Below are positions 1-9,664 of a stretch of DNA of 64,000 bases, piece after piece. This DNA comes from Flavobacterium sp. UBA5153 (GTDB lineage Bacteria; Bacteroidota; Bacteroidia; Flavobacteriales; Flavobacteriaceae): positions 92,657-156,656 of the forward strand of contig DHXP01000003.1 in NCBI GenBank assembly GCA_002413745.1. The letters are read 5' to 3'. Each line of letters starts with the position of its first letter. Position 1 is the stretch's first letter. The position numbers and the translations under genes were made by a program. Below the pieces are notes generated by a model, which did not search any database, was not told the DNA's origin, and saw only the letters and a list, made by a program, of their open reading frames with translations.

Positions 1-1
1 C

Positions 2-490
2 CCTTCTATTGTTTTAGGTGTTATTTCGTATATCTGGGTGGTAAAACACATTACCCATGGATTTTCAGCCTTAGCGGGAAGTGTTTCGCTCTCCATTATG
101 ATGCTACCACTGATTATCCGTTCTACAGAAGAAACTTTCAAAATGATTCCTGTTTCCATTAAAGAAGCCGGTCTGGCATTAGGGGTTCCTTATCACAAAA
201 TTATTTTAAGGGTATTAATACCCACAGGTTTAAGCGGGCTTTCAACAGGTATTCTTCTTGCCCTTTCGAGGGTAATAGGCGAAACTGCCCCTCTGATGAT
301 GACCGCATTGGGAAATCCTTCTTTAAGTTTTAATCTAAATAAACCTGTTGATGCAGTACCTCTACTCATCTGGCAGTTTTATAACGATCCCAATATGGTT
401 GACCTGATTTGGAGCTCATCATTATTTTTGGTAGCTTTGGTTCTAGTTCTTAATTTAATATCAAAACGAATTACTTCAAAAAGAAAATAA
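2..490 (+). CDS. pstA: Phosphate ABC transporter permease PstA, 3' part
   Basis: This is the C-terminal part of one of the two inner-membrane permeases of the high-affinity phosphate importer. The frame is open from base 2, so the gene begins before the window; a GTG at 38 is internal. A permease EAA-type loop is visible in the stretch EAGLALGVPYHKIILRVLIP, where the ATPase PstB docks. It is followed by IGETAPLMMTA and a last hydrophobic segment, then a basic tail. pstB follows after 6 bp, so the genes are co-transcribed. The partner permease pstC should lie upstream, outside the window. The identification is firm from sequence and context; only the start is missing. Confidence 0.93.
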   Translation, partial: PSIVLGVISYIWVVKHITHGFSALAGSVSLSIMMLPLIIRSTEETFKMIPVSIKEAGLALGVPYHKIILRVLIPTGLSGLSTGILLALSRVIGETAPLMMTALGNPSLSFNLNKPVDAVPLLIWQFYNDPNMVDLIWSSSLFLVALVLVLNLISKRITSKRK

Positions 491-496
491 GCAAAT

Positions 497-1279
497 ATGT
501 CCACATCCATTATAGAAATAAAAAAACCCGTTCTTAGAGTTCAGAATCTTTACGTATCCTACGATACGAATAAATACGCGGTATCCAATGTAAGTGCTGA
601 TATTAAGAAAAATCATATTACTGCCATTATGGGCCCTTCGGGTTGCGGAAAAAGTACTTTACTTAGGGCGTTTAACAGGATGCACGAACTATATCCTCAC
701 ATTTCTACTAAGGGAAAAATATTCCTGAACGATGAAGATATTTACAAGATTTCGGCAATTGAATTAAGACGAAAAATAGGAATGGTTTTTCAAAGTCCAA
801 ACCCTTTCCCAAGCATGAGTATATATGAAAATGTCATTGCAGGTTATAAGCTCAATGGCATCCGTCTAAAGAAATCCCAAAGAGACGAAATTGTTGAAAA
901 ATCCTTAAAAGACGTGGCCCTTTGGACTGAAGTAAAAGACTCTCTGCATAAAAGAGGTAATTTCTTGTCCGGCGGGCAGCAACAACGGCTTTGTATCGCC
1001 CGAGCCCTAGCCCTTAAACCGGATGTGATTCTGCTCGATGAACCCACTTCGGCTTTAGATCCTGTGGCAACCTCAAAAATCGAGGAACTGCTGGTAAAAT
1101 TGAAAAAGGATTACTCCATTGTTTTGGTAACACACAATATGGCCCAGGCCGCTCGTTTGTCGGACTATTCCATGTTTATGTATTTGGGAGAATTGGTTGA
1201 ATACGGAAAAACAAAAGACATGTTCACCAACCCATCGGATAAAAGAACCGAAGAGTACTTAATGGGTAAATTTGGCTGA
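497..1279 (+). CDS. pstB: Phosphate ABC transporter ATP-binding protein PstB
   Basis: Cytoplasmic ATPase that powers phosphate import through PstCA. All ABC motifs are present: Walker A GPSGCGKST at residues 46-54, Q-loop Gln99, signature LSGGQQQ at 157-163, Walker B VILLDE at 177-182 and the switch histidine at 213. The length (260 residues) is normal for PstB. It sits 6 bp after pstA and 24 bp before phoU, the usual pst order. No oddities are seen. Assignment as PstB rather than another ABC ATPase rests on the family-typical sequence and on the neighbours phoU and pstS. Confidence 0.97.
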   Translation: MSTSIIEIKKPVLRVQNLYVSYDTNKYAVSNVSADIKKNHITAIMGPSGCGKSTLLRAFNRMHELYPHISTKGKIFLNDEDIYKISAIELRRKIGMVFQSPNPFPSMSIYENVIAGYKLNGIRLKKSQRDEIVEKSLKDVALWTEVKDSLHKRGNFLSGGQQQRLCIARALALKPDVILLDEPTSALDPVATSKIEELLVKLKKDYSIVLVTHNMAQAARLSDYSMFMYLGELVEYGKTKDMFTNPSDKRTEEYLMGKFG

Positions 1280-1303
1280 TTTGTATTTTTTAAAAAAATA
1301 ATT

Positions 1304-1981
1304 ATGAGTGCTACAAAAGACAAGGCAATTGAAAAAATACTGAGTGAATTTGATAAAGCATCAAAACTCACTCTGAAACAAATGGAACTCCTTCAAAAAG
1401 TAATTGCCTCTAAAGATAAGGGAATTCCTTCTGAAACATTACAACAATTGAGGAAGAATGAAAAGAAGTTAGATGCTTTTGAGCTGAAGATCAGCGACAG
1501 AATCATAAATGCCATGGTGCTTTATGGCCCAGTGGCTTCGGAACTCAGACACCTGATGGCTTGTTACCGGATGATTATTAGCCTTGAACGGATAGGAGAC
1601 CTAGTCATTAAAACAATGAATTCTGTACTGAAACTGAATGACAGCCGACTTCTTTTATTGAATTTGGAAGACATTAACAAAATGTCGGATTTAGCCTTTG
1701 AAATGGTTTCAAAAGCCACACTTTCATTTATAAACAACGAGAAAGAAGCAGCCATTTGGGTGATTCAAAATGATATTGTGGTAGACAAATTGAACCGCCA
1801 TATTGCACGTAATTCGATCTTGGCCGAAGAAAGTCATAAGATCCTTGTCGATTATTCAGAGACAAGAAACATCATTTCCAGCATAGAACGCATGGCAGAC
1901 CATGCCATCCATATTGCAGAAGCCTCTATTTTTGCCTCTGTAGGAAAGGATGTCCGACATAAAGTGGACCTGCTAACTTAG
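1304..1981 (+). CDS. phoU: Phosphate signalling protein PhoU (operon copy)
   Basis: PhoU-type helical-bundle protein of 225 residues. In the known family it couples PstB activity to the PhoR sensor and represses the Pho response when phosphate is plentiful. The sequence shows two PhoU repeats with the usual 'ERIGDL' (first repeat) and 'ERMADH' (second repeat) metal-site motifs in the stretches SLERIGDLVI and SSIERMADHAIHIAE. It lies between pstB and pstS and is probably co-transcribed. A second PhoU paralog is encoded at 22160-22834 next to a PhoB/PhoR-like pair, so the two may have divided roles. Confidence 0.93.
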   Translation: MSATKDKAIEKILSEFDKASKLTLKQMELLQKVIASKDKGIPSETLQQLRKNEKKLDAFELKISDRIINAMVLYGPVASELRHLMACYRMIISLERIGDLVIKTMNSVLKLNDSRLLLLNLEDINKMSDLAFEMVSKATLSFINNEKEAAIWVIQNDIVVDKLNRHIARNSILAEESHKILVDYSETRNIISSIERMADHAIHIAEASIFASVGKDVRHKVDLLT

Positions 1982-2052
1982 CCTGCACAAAAAGTTAAGA
2001 ATAAAAACCTTAATTTTAATAAAATCAATTTTTAATTTAAAAACAATAAAAA

Positions 2053-3129
2053 ATGAAAAAGTTATTATTCTTAGCAGTCCTTGCAGTTGGAGCGATGTCT
2101 TGTAAAAACAACAAGAGTACTGACTCCACAAACAACAACACTGTGGAAGCTTCAACAATAAGCCTTACTTCAGCTGGTTCTACCTTTGCCGGGCCTTTTT
2201 ACAAAACAGCTTTCAGTAAATACTTGAATGAAGCAGGAGTGTCGATTTCTTATGGTTTAACTGGGTCTGGTGCCGGTATCCGTAGCCTAAAAGACAAAGT
2301 AGTTGATTTTTGTGGTAGTGATGCTTTTTTATCTGACGCTGAAATGACCGAAATGAAAGCTGCCACAGTTCACATTCCTACTTGCAGTGGCGCTGTGGAT
2401 ATCGCCTATAACTTACCTAGTCTTGAATCAATCAAGTTAACTCCTGAGTTGCTTTCCAAAATTTTTATGGGAAAAATCACTAAATGGAACGATCCTGAAC
2501 TTAAAAAATCGAATTCTGATGTAAACTTTCCTGATTTAGCTATCACAGTGGTATACCGTTCTGACGGAAGTGGAACAACTGCTATATTCAGTGATTATAT
2601 GAGTAAAATCAGCAAAGAATGGAATGATAAAATCGGTACAGGGAAATCTCTAAAATGGCCAACGGGTATGGGTGCTAAAGGAAATCCTGGTGTAGCCGGA
2701 ACCATCAGTGCGACTGCTGGGTCAATCGGATACATTGGTTCTGATTATGCATTTGCCCAAAAAATTTCTTTTGCATTGATTCAAAATAAAGCCGGTAATT
2801 TCATCGCTCCTACAATTGAAGCCGTAAGCGCTGCCGGTCAAGGTGAAATGCCTGCCGACACTAGAGTAATGGAAACCAACTCTTCTGATCCACAAGCTTA
2901 CCCAATCAGTGGTTTCACTTGGATCATTCTTTATAAAGAGCAAAATTACAATGGTCGTACATTTGAACAAGCACAAGCAAACTTGAAACTTATAGATTGG
3001 ATGTTGCAACCGCAAGCTCAAAATATTGCAAAGGAATTAAAATATGCCCCACTGCCAGAAAAAGTCTTAAAAATGGCACAAGATATATTGAAAACTGTGA
3101 CCTACGACGGGAAAGTAATATTAAAGTAA
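2053..3129 (+). CDS. pstS: Phosphate-binding protein PstS, lipoprotein
   Basis: Periplasmic phosphate receptor of the Pst importer. The N-terminus is a lipoprotein signal ending in GAMSC, so Cys17 is the likely lipidated residue. Phosphate-loop motifs are visible: SAGSTFAGPFY near residues 40-50, GSGAGIRS near 71-78 and SDGSGTT at 170-176, which match PstS-type solute-binding proteins. The length of 358 residues is usual. pstS here is the last gene, after phoU, whereas in many bacteria it comes first; a strong hairpin terminator follows at 3220-3260. A 71-bp gap before it has no clear promoter box, so co-transcription with phoU is likely. Confidence 0.95.
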   Translation: MKKLLFLAVLAVGAMSCKNNKSTDSTNNNTVEASTISLTSAGSTFAGPFYKTAFSKYLNEAGVSISYGLTGSGAGIRSLKDKVVDFCGSDAFLSDAEMTEMKAATVHIPTCSGAVDIAYNLPSLESIKLTPELLSKIFMGKITKWNDPELKKSNSDVNFPDLAITVVYRSDGSGTTAIFSDYMSKISKEWNDKIGTGKSLKWPTGMGAKGNPGVAGTISATAGSIGYIGSDYAFAQKISFALIQNKAGNFIAPTIEAVSAAGQGEMPADTRVMETNSSDPQAYPISGFTWIILYKEQNYNGRTFEQAQANLKLIDWMLQPQAQNIAKELKYAPLPEKVLKMAQDILKTVTYDGKVILK

Positions 3130-3219
3130 AAATATAAAATCAAGGATTAGATGAATTACGAATAGATAAAAAGTCATAATTATTTATTACATCCCCATAT
3201 TTATCCTGTTAGCAAGCAA

Positions 3220-3260
3220 AAAGGTACCCACTAATTAAAGCGGGTACCTTTCTTGTTTTT
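3220..3260 (+). terminator. Rho-independent terminator of the pst operon
   Basis: A perfect 10-bp stem, AAAGGTACCC (3220-3229) with GGGTACCTTT (3242-3251), encloses a 12-nt loop and is followed by a T-rich run. It lies 90 bp after the pstS stop. Confidence 0.85.
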
Positions 3261-3284
3261 GGGAAGTTCGTGGAGTAATATAAA

Positions 3285-3440
3285 TTATACCAATTAATTG
3301 ATTCAATTCGGTTTTTCATGGGAGAATGCCTGCGTTTATACCGCTAGTTATTTCAAATTAGTCCAATAAAAATTGAACTAAATGAAATATACAGCGGCAT
3401 TATACCAGAACGATTGGACTAAAACATATTAACCAATGGT
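3285..3440. repeat. Nested inverted repeats between pstS and the glycosyltransferase
   Basis: The arm TTAGTCCAAT (3358-3367) pairs perfectly with ATTGGACTAA (3413-3422), and nearly perfectly with ATTGAACTAA (3372-3381), so alternative hairpins are possible. Around them 'attatacc' and 'ggtattat' style ends also mirror each other. No reading frame is visible. It resembles a small palindromic repeat unit; no second copy was found in this window. Confidence 0.45.
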
Positions 3441-3441
3441 A

Positions 3442-4509
3442 TTATTTTTCAAATACTTCAAATAATTCCTTCCAATCAAATGTGGTGTCAAATTGAGGCA
3501 ATCCTTTATAGTTTTGAATTTCCAAAATATTTTCCATTCTGAAATCGTCTTGTTTTGCATAAGGAACCAATCCTTCTCTTTTTAATTTTTCGGCTAAATA
3601 TTCTTGTTCATATTGACCTGGAGTTGGAATAAAAAAGGCTTTTTTGCCTAGTTTTGCCAAGTCCATAATCGTTGTGTAACCAGAACGGCATAACACTGTA
3701 TCACTTTCGTTGAAGGTTTGTTCAAGTTGCCTGGTATTCATAAAGTTATAATAGGTAACATTTTCTATTTGCTCCTTTTTTTGAGCTTTTTCTATAATTC
3801 CTTTTATAAAAACAACCTTTCCGTCATATTTCAGAACTTCTCTCTTTAATTTTTCTTCCAGTAGTCCCCGTTGAGGTTCTGGTCCCGAGAGAATAATCAT
3901 TAAATCAAACTGTTTTGGTGTTTCCTTTTTTTTTATTCGGCTCAACGGGCCAATGTATTTTAGTTCTAAATCTGCCTTTTTTATATGGCCTAGTTTGCCA
4001 GTCAAATTTGGAGTTTCTTCAAAATCAGGAATCCAACATTGCTCATATTTTTTTATGATCTGTTGATGCAGTTTGCTGGTAATCCAAGTGGTGTTTCCCG
4101 TCATCACGTTTAATTGATGGGTAATAAATACCGAGGGTGCCTTTTTGCTAAAAACCCCCAGTCGATTGTCGGAAATAATTCCGTCGATACCGTATTTCTT
4201 GATCCATTTTTTGACCATTTTTTTCTCGTTCAAAACCGCTTCAATCATTTTTGGACAACTTTTCAATAATTTCCATTTAAAATTTTTGCCATTCTTGGCA
4301 TATTCTATTTGGTATGAAGGCAATTCGAGTGTTTTTATATACGGAAACTCTTTTCGCAATAATTCAAGCGCAACGCCATCGGAAGCTATAATCGGGATAT
4401 AATTATTTTCCTGCAATGCATTAATAATGGGAATACAACGCGTAGCGTGACCCAAACCCCAATTTAAGGGAGCAATCAAAATAGTTTTATTGGCAGTATC
4501 TGAATTCAT
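3442..4509 (-). CDS. Predicted glycosyltransferase, MurG/GT28-like
   Basis: Cytoplasmic, probably membrane-associated glycosyltransferase of 355 residues with GT-B architecture. The N-terminal half opens with a nucleotide-fold strand and the motif NWGLGHATRC (about residues 16-25), typical of the glycine-rich acceptor loop of MurG-like enzymes. The C-terminal half has a donor-site stretch DTVLCRSGYTTIMDLAKLGK and PTPGQYEQEYLAEKL, which resembles the GT28 UDP-sugar binding region. The donor and acceptor are not readable from sequence. It is transcribed alone on the minus strand. It is not MurG itself: the normal cell-wall cluster context is absent. Confidence 0.75.
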   Translation of the reverse strand: MNSDTANKTILIAPLNWGLGHATRCIPIINALQENNYIPIIASDGVALELLRKEFPYIKTLELPSYQIEYAKNGKNFKWKLLKSCPKMIEAVLNEKKMVKKWIKKYGIDGIISDNRLGVFSKKAPSVFITHQLNVMTGNTTWITSKLHQQIIKKYEQCWIPDFEETPNLTGKLGHIKKADLELKYIGPLSRIKKKETPKQFDLMIILSGPEPQRGLLEEKLKREVLKYDGKVVFIKGIIEKAQKKEQIENVTYYNFMNTRQLEQTFNESDTVLCRSGYTTIMDLAKLGKKAFFIPTPGQYEQEYLAEKLKREGLVPYAKQDDFRMENILEIQNYKGLPQFDTTFDWKELFEVFEK

Positions 4510-4703
4510 TTATTGAAATAGGTGTTTATGTCCTTTTAAATGTGAAAGATATAAAAAACAACAGCATTTCATATTTTCAAAGTATTACGATACCATTAAG
4601 TTATTTCTCCAATGGGATAGTTCAAGATTGTGTTTAAAATCTGTTGGGAACGAAATTAAGGATTTGTTTTGCCTTATTTTTTCATTTTGTTGAGGGATAT
4701 TCT

Positions 4704-7700
4704 TTAAAAATAAGCTCTCAACTGAATGCTTCCTGTATGGATGGTTTGACTGGATTCACTTTTTCGACCTTGATAATTCAGGTTTATGTCCAGAAATTGT
4801 GTCAAGTTTTTTTGCAAAAGCAATCTCCAAGTCAGGTTTTGCCCCGACTGTAATCCTTCGAGCATTTGAAATCCAACGGAAGAAAATTCATTCCCAGTGA
4901 ATTTATTTTGGTAAAAGGAAATTTCGCCATTCATTGTCAATTTGTTATTACCCGCATACGTAAAGGAAGTTCCCAAACGATTTTGTAATAAGGTTTCTGA
5001 ATTCCCAATTTGATTTTCCTTGTTTTGCAACTCAAAAAATAAATCCCAACTGGTGTTTTTAGAAAATAAATAACTGATTTTTGGTGCCAGTTGATAGCCT
5101 TTTATTTTATAATTTTTTTCGTGATAATTTTCGGATAAAATAGAAGTATTTATTGTTTTGGTAAAAACCCCAAAGAGCCAACTTTTCTTGTATAAATGAG
5201 AATATTGCAATTGATGAGAACTGTTTTTGGCTTCCTGGGATCCAATGGAAAGTAGATTTTTATTCTGATTCTGTATATATGAATAGGTAATCGAATGGTT
5301 TTGTTTGCCTCGATTAAAAAACAAACTGTTCCTGAAACTGGAATTCAATCCCAATACATTTTCATTGGAATTACTAAAAGGATTTAAGTCAAAATTGCTC
5401 CCTTCGTTTTTTATTTTCCGATCAATTATAAAGGAAGTTTGATTATAAAAATGCGACAGTGTTCTTTTAATACCTCCCTCGTTTTGCCATTGATTCGGGT
5501 TTAGGGTTATCGATTGGGAAAACTTGTTTTGATGCGTTTTTATGTAAATTCGGTTGGGCAAGAACACTCTAATATATTTTGCCTGATCGATAAATGGAGC
5601 AACTTCAAATTCCTGTAATTCCTGAATTCCATTGCTGTTGTAGTCATTCCAAGTATAAACGCCCTGTCCGGCTGGAACTTCCAGATAGGTAAATTCCTGT
5701 TGCGGAATGGATCCGGAATTAGTCTCAAAAGCAGTTGTGCTTTGGATTAATTGATTGAAAAAACGGTCATTGTACACGATTCTTGAATTCAACGAAGGTT
5801 CCTTTTTCTTTGATGCATCAGCAAAAGTCAAAACCCTGTAATTCACATAAAAAGACAAATCACTTTTGTTTGTTTGGATTAATTTCGATTTCAAAATGAA
5901 TGTTTGAGAATTATTTACACGTTGAATTATCCTCCCGACACTTCGGGATTGCAAACTATCATTCGTTCTTTTTAAATAGCCTAATTCCACAAAAACCTTG
6001 GTGCTGTCGCCGCGACCTGTAAAAAAACCATACTCGGAAAAACGTTGGCTCAAAGCAGAAAATTGATTCGTCGATTTGTTTTTTTCTTGGTTGTCTTCTA
6101 ATCGCAGGCTGGTTCCGATCCAGTTTTTATTGAAATGAAATCGTATTTGGGATTGATTTCTTAAGAATTTTGAAGTTGAAACGGTGGCGTCACTTTTTAA
6201 GAAACTTCCCTGGTTTTGGACAGTCCAATTTTTCAATTTAAATATACCGTTCAAAATATGCCGATTTCCAGAAAAGCTCTCGGAAAAATCCAGCTTTTCA
6301 AATTGATAGGTCAAAATTCCTTTTTCTGGTAAAGCCAAATTCAATCCCGAGACCCAATAACTTTGATTTCCGATGGCAGTTGTCCCAAGATTCCAATCCC
6401 TGTCGAATTCAATGCTGTAAAGACGCTCAACAGACCTGAAATTTTTCTGTACAAACTGATAATTGGCAAAAGCGTCAACATTCCATTTTTTTGAAAACAG
6501 CCTTTGTTTTGCATTTATTTTCGCGGCCAATCCTTGATTATTGGCATCATCTGTCGAGGAAAAAAGATTTTTGTCATTGTTGCTTATGCCTATTTCAAAA
6601 TCAACTGCTGTTTTTTCGGTGGGTTTGTATTTTCCTAAAAAAGTGGCCACTTGAACCTTTGTAGGAGCAACTAATTGGATAATGGGTTCGTAATTTCCCT
6701 GCAAAACAGCGTTTATCGGCTCGATATATTCATAAATTCTGCCAATTGCGGCCGCATTTTTCAAAATATAATTTCCCTTATTATTCCCAACCAAACTAAA
6801 CCGGACGTTGTATAAAATGTCTTGGGGATTATTCGAATATTCGAAAATTTCAGCGGCGTTTACCAAGTTTTTTTTATACAATATTTTATTGTCAGAATAG
6901 GAATCCGCATAAGTTGATGGTGCCACCATTAGATCAGGATTATCTCCTGCATTGGCTAAAATATGGGCTTGTTCCGTCGAAAGATTTTGCTGTAAAGGCT
7001 GGTTTTTCAAATCGTTTTCGGAATACAAATAACTACCAAACCTCCATTTTTTGTTTTCGTGAGTGACACCGGCATAGGTAACAAACCGGGTGTAATTTCT
7101 GTCAGAATATTGGTATTCTATGGCGATTCGCATTTCGGAAGTAATGGTAAAAAGAGGCGTAAACACGATTTCACCCGCATTGTAATCAATGGTATAATCA
7201 TTGTTTTCTCCTCGTTTTAAAAGAATTCCGTTGACATAAACCCGTTCTGAACCAGAAATCACAAGTACATATAATTCTCCGTTTTGTCCCTTTAATTTAT
7301 AAGGTCCTTGATTGCCTTCTTGACCAACAAAATTACTTTTGGCATATTGTCCTTTTACCAATGCCGCCGAAGCGAAAACATTCGTTTTGTTGTCTTCGGT
7401 TCCAAAGTCGAAATTGGCCGCGATTCCTTGCACTTTTTTGTTGAAATTCAGGAATTGGGTTTTCTTGTTTTCAAGAAAAATATCACCCGCTCGGATATTC
7501 CATTTGTCGCTAAAAAGTTCCATAAACACGTTGTCAAATTGATCCAGTTTTTGCGAATAACCGCCATCTTGCATCGGAATGTTGCTATCCTGCAACGAAG
7601 CACGCAAACTCACTTTTTCGGATAGTTTCCCCGTGATTTGCAAATCCAGATTCGAGTTTAAAACCGTGTTTTGATTGTTTCCGATGGTAAGTCCGCGTGT

Positions 7701-8129
7701 GATGCTTCCGGAAGTATTCAGTCCGTCAAAAGGGATGTTTTTTTTCTGGGGATTTTCTTTAATTTTATATAAATTTTCCGAAGTTACTTCGTTGCTCACC
7801 ACCCGGCTGGCATCATAAATGCGGTATTCTTTGGTTAGAACTTCGGGAAGTTTCAGGTAATGTGCCGTTATGGAATCTGAACTTAAAGGAAATTTTTCGT
7901 TTAAAACCAATGTTCCTTTTTGAAAATTTATTTCGTAGAAAGTGGTGTCAATAGGCTTGTCATTGGCGTCAAGCAATTTAAAAAAACTCGAGTTGAGACT
8001 AACATTTTCGAGGTGAATGGTGTCGCGGGAAACAAGCAATTTTTTTGTTTTGTACAGCGAATTGGTTTCTTGGGCTTGGAGTCCAGAAAAACATATCATT
8101 GCCAACAAAAACAACACTTTTTTTAGCAT
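4704..8129 (-). CDS. Large secreted/outer-membrane protein of unknown function
   Basis: A 1141-residue protein with a clear signal peptide (MLKKVLFLLAMICFSGLQAQ). The rest is rich in alternating polar/aromatic strands and ends in a terminal phenylalanine after a strand (IQLRAYF), as outer-membrane beta-barrels do. A conserved-looking glycine-rich block, SGSITRGLTIGNNQ, near residues 137-150 recalls SprA-type surface proteins of gliding Bacteroidota, but the protein is far too short to be SprA. Around residues 823-836 the sequence NDYNSNGIQELQEF looks like an EF-hand-type calcium loop. I do not recognise a named family. A TACTTTTG promoter box lies just upstream on its strand. Confidence 0.7.
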   Translation of the reverse strand: MLKKVLFLLAMICFSGLQAQETNSLYKTKKLLVSRDTIHLENVSLNSSFFKLLDANDKPIDTTFYEINFQKGTLVLNEKFPLSSDSITAHYLKLPEVLTKEYRIYDASRVVSNEVTSENLYKIKENPQKKNIPFDGLNTSGSITRGLTIGNNQNTVLNSNLDLQITGKLSEKVSLRASLQDSNIPMQDGGYSQKLDQFDNVFMELFSDKWNIRAGDIFLENKKTQFLNFNKKVQGIAANFDFGTEDNKTNVFASAALVKGQYAKSNFVGQEGNQGPYKLKGQNGELYVLVISGSERVYVNGILLKRGENNDYTIDYNAGEIVFTPLFTITSEMRIAIEYQYSDRNYTRFVTYAGVTHENKKWRFGSYLYSENDLKNQPLQQNLSTEQAHILANAGDNPDLMVAPSTYADSYSDNKILYKKNLVNAAEIFEYSNNPQDILYNVRFSLVGNNKGNYILKNAAAIGRIYEYIEPINAVLQGNYEPIIQLVAPTKVQVATFLGKYKPTEKTAVDFEIGISNNDKNLFSSTDDANNQGLAAKINAKQRLFSKKWNVDAFANYQFVQKNFRSVERLYSIEFDRDWNLGTTAIGNQSYWVSGLNLALPEKGILTYQFEKLDFSESFSGNRHILNGIFKLKNWTVQNQGSFLKSDATVSTSKFLRNQSQIRFHFNKNWIGTSLRLEDNQEKNKSTNQFSALSQRFSEYGFFTGRGDSTKVFVELGYLKRTNDSLQSRSVGRIIQRVNNSQTFILKSKLIQTNKSDLSFYVNYRVLTFADASKKKEPSLNSRIVYNDRFFNQLIQSTTAFETNSGSIPQQEFTYLEVPAGQGVYTWNDYNSNGIQELQEFEVAPFIDQAKYIRVFLPNRIYIKTHQNKFSQSITLNPNQWQNEGGIKRTLSHFYNQTSFIIDRKIKNEGSNFDLNPFSNSNENVLGLNSSFRNSLFFNRGKQNHSITYSYIQNQNKNLLSIGSQEAKNSSHQLQYSHLYKKSWLFGVFTKTINTSILSENYHEKNYKIKGYQLAPKISYLFSKNTSWDLFFELQNKENQIGNSETLLQNRLGTSFTYAGNNKLTMNGEISFYQNKFTGNEFSSVGFQMLEGLQSGQNLTWRLLLQKNLTQFLDINLNYQGRKSESSQTIHTGSIQLRAYF

Positions 8130-8151
8130 AAAGAGTATCTCTCGAAAGAAT

Positions 8152-8159
8152 CAAAAGTA
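8152..8159 (-). promoter_or_regulatory. TAnnTTTG -7 box for the large surface protein
   Basis: On the minus strand this reads TACTTTTG, a match to the Bacteroidota sigma-A -7 element TAnnTTTG, 22 bp before the ATG at 8129. Confidence 0.55.
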
Positions 8160-8265
8160 GCATTTATAATTGGGAAATTGTAATGAGGGAATTTTTAACT
8201 TAAAATCAACCGGCTGGGTAAAAATCAAGGGCTAGAACTTATATTTTGCCTCAAGATTAAAAAAA

Positions 8266-8309
8266 TTACCGCAGATTCACAGATTATAAAATCTGAGAAT
8301 CTGCGGTAA
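8266..8309. repeat. Inverted repeat, TTACCGCA family copy 1
   Basis: Perfect 12-bp arms TTACCGCAGATT (8266-8277) and AATCTGCGGTAA (8298-8309), with inner AGATT/AATCT pairing. It ends 25 bp from the stop of the aspartate kinase gene, so it may act as its terminator. Related inverted repeats lie at 11634-11692 and 35678-35740. Confidence 0.7.
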
Positions 8310-8333
8310 AATTATTTGCAATTTATGCTATAT

Positions 8334-9590
8334 CTAACTTTCCTTAGTAACAATTTGCATTGTCTCGCGGCTTACTTGTTTTAGAATTACAGTTTTGTTT
8401 TCCTCAACGGTTTGTGCTGCTTTTTCGTCGAAGTGACGAATGGTATATAAGGTAACATTTTCGTCATAGTCAACCTTGAATTTCTTGGACAAAATAGCAT
8501 TCAAATCCTTGAAATTTCCAAATTTATCCTCAACACATACCGAAAAGCTAATGGCAGAATTCTGGATTAAGTTTACTTTTAGTTTAAATTGGTGAAACAA
8601 AGCAAAAATTTCGCTAATGTTTTCTTCCATAATAAAGGAGAAATCTATGGAGGAAAGCGAAATCAACAGTTGGTTTTTCTTCACGATGTAACAAGGTAAA
8701 TGAGGTTCTAAATCGGCACCTTTAGCAACGCGTGTTCCGGGTAACATTGGGTTTATGAACGATTTTACATACAATGGAATTTCCTTTTTTTGTAGAGGCT
8801 GCAAGGTTTTTGGGTGAATAACCGTGGCTCCGTAAAATGCTAATTCGATGGCTTCACGATAGGAAATCTGGTTTAATAAACGGGCATTTTCAAAATACCT
8901 TGGATCGGCATTCATCACCCCAGGAACGTCTTTCCAAATGGTTACACTTTCAGCATTCAAGCAATAGGCAAAAATAGCGGCGGTATAATCCGAGCCTTCA
9001 CGACCCAAAGTGGTGGTGAAATTATTTTCGTCAGAACCCAAGAATCCTTGAGTGATATTCAGTGATTTTTGTTTTACGTTTTTTGAAATATTTTTTTGGG
9101 TTAATTCCCAATCTACTTCGGCATCTCTATAATTCGAATTGGTTTTTATGAAGTTTCGCACATCGAGCCATTGAGTTTTGATTCCCATAAAATTCATGAA
9201 ATGACTCAGAATTGTGGTCGAAATCAGTTCGCCATAACTCACGATTTGGTCATAGACAAAATTGTAATTGGGCGATTTGTTGTTTGCCAAGAAATATTCT
9301 AAATCAGAAAACTGTGAATTTACTGCGGCAAAAACTTCGTTTTTGTCATCTTCGAATAAATCCAACAGGATTTGATTGTGGTATTTTTTTACTTCTTGAA
9401 CGGATGATTGTAATTCGGCCGATTTGTCGAAATAGTTTTTTATGACCAGTTCAAGGGCATTCGTGGTTTTTCCCATTGCGGAAACCACCAACAATACATC
9501 TTCATAACCCACTTTTTGTAAAACGTCATATACGTTTTTAATTCCTTCGGCGTCTTTCACGGAAGCGCCACCAAATTTGAATACTCTCAT
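8334..9590 (-). CDS. Aspartate kinase
   Basis: Phosphorylates aspartate, the first step toward lysine, threonine and methionine. The amino-acid kinase fold opens with KFGGASVKD (residues 5-13), and the nucleotide/substrate motifs TTLGREGSDYTAA and TIWKDVPGVMNADP follow near the middle. The C-terminal third looks like the regulatory ACT region. At 418 residues it is a monofunctional enzyme, with no homoserine dehydrogenase fused. A tandem heptamer repeat separates it from the acetyltransferase gene upstream. The isoform (lysine- or threonine-regulated) cannot be read from sequence. Confidence 0.9.
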   Translation of the reverse strand: MRVFKFGGASVKDAEGIKNVYDVLQKVGYEDVLLVVSAMGKTTNALELVIKNYFDKSAELQSSVQEVKKYHNQILLDLFEDDKNEVFAAVNSQFSDLEYFLANNKSPNYNFVYDQIVSYGELISTTILSHFMNFMGIKTQWLDVRNFIKTNSNYRDAEVDWELTQKNISKNVKQKSLNITQGFLGSDENNFTTTLGREGSDYTAAIFAYCLNAESVTIWKDVPGVMNADPRYFENARLLNQISYREAIELAFYGATVIHPKTLQPLQKKEIPLYVKSFINPMLPGTRVAKGADLEPHLPCYIVKKNQLLISLSSIDFSFIMEENISEIFALFHQFKLKVNLIQNSAISFSVCVEDKFGNFKDLNAILSKKFKVDYDENVTLYTIRHFDEKAAQTVEENKTVILKQVSRETMQIVTKES

Positions 9591-9596
9591 TTAAAA

Positions 9597-9625
9597 TTCA
9601 GATTTCAGATTTCAGATTTCAGATT
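9597..9625. repeat. Tandem heptamer repeat (TTTCAGA)n
   Basis: About four units of TTTCAGA lie between the aspartate kinase and GNAT genes. The complementary array (TCTGAAA)n occurs at 45391-45417 before frr, again next to a copy of the GAACAGGCGAAGC repeat. Confidence 0.8.
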
Positions 9626-9664
9626 GTTAGTATGAAATCAGAAACTTATTTATTTTCACTCTAT

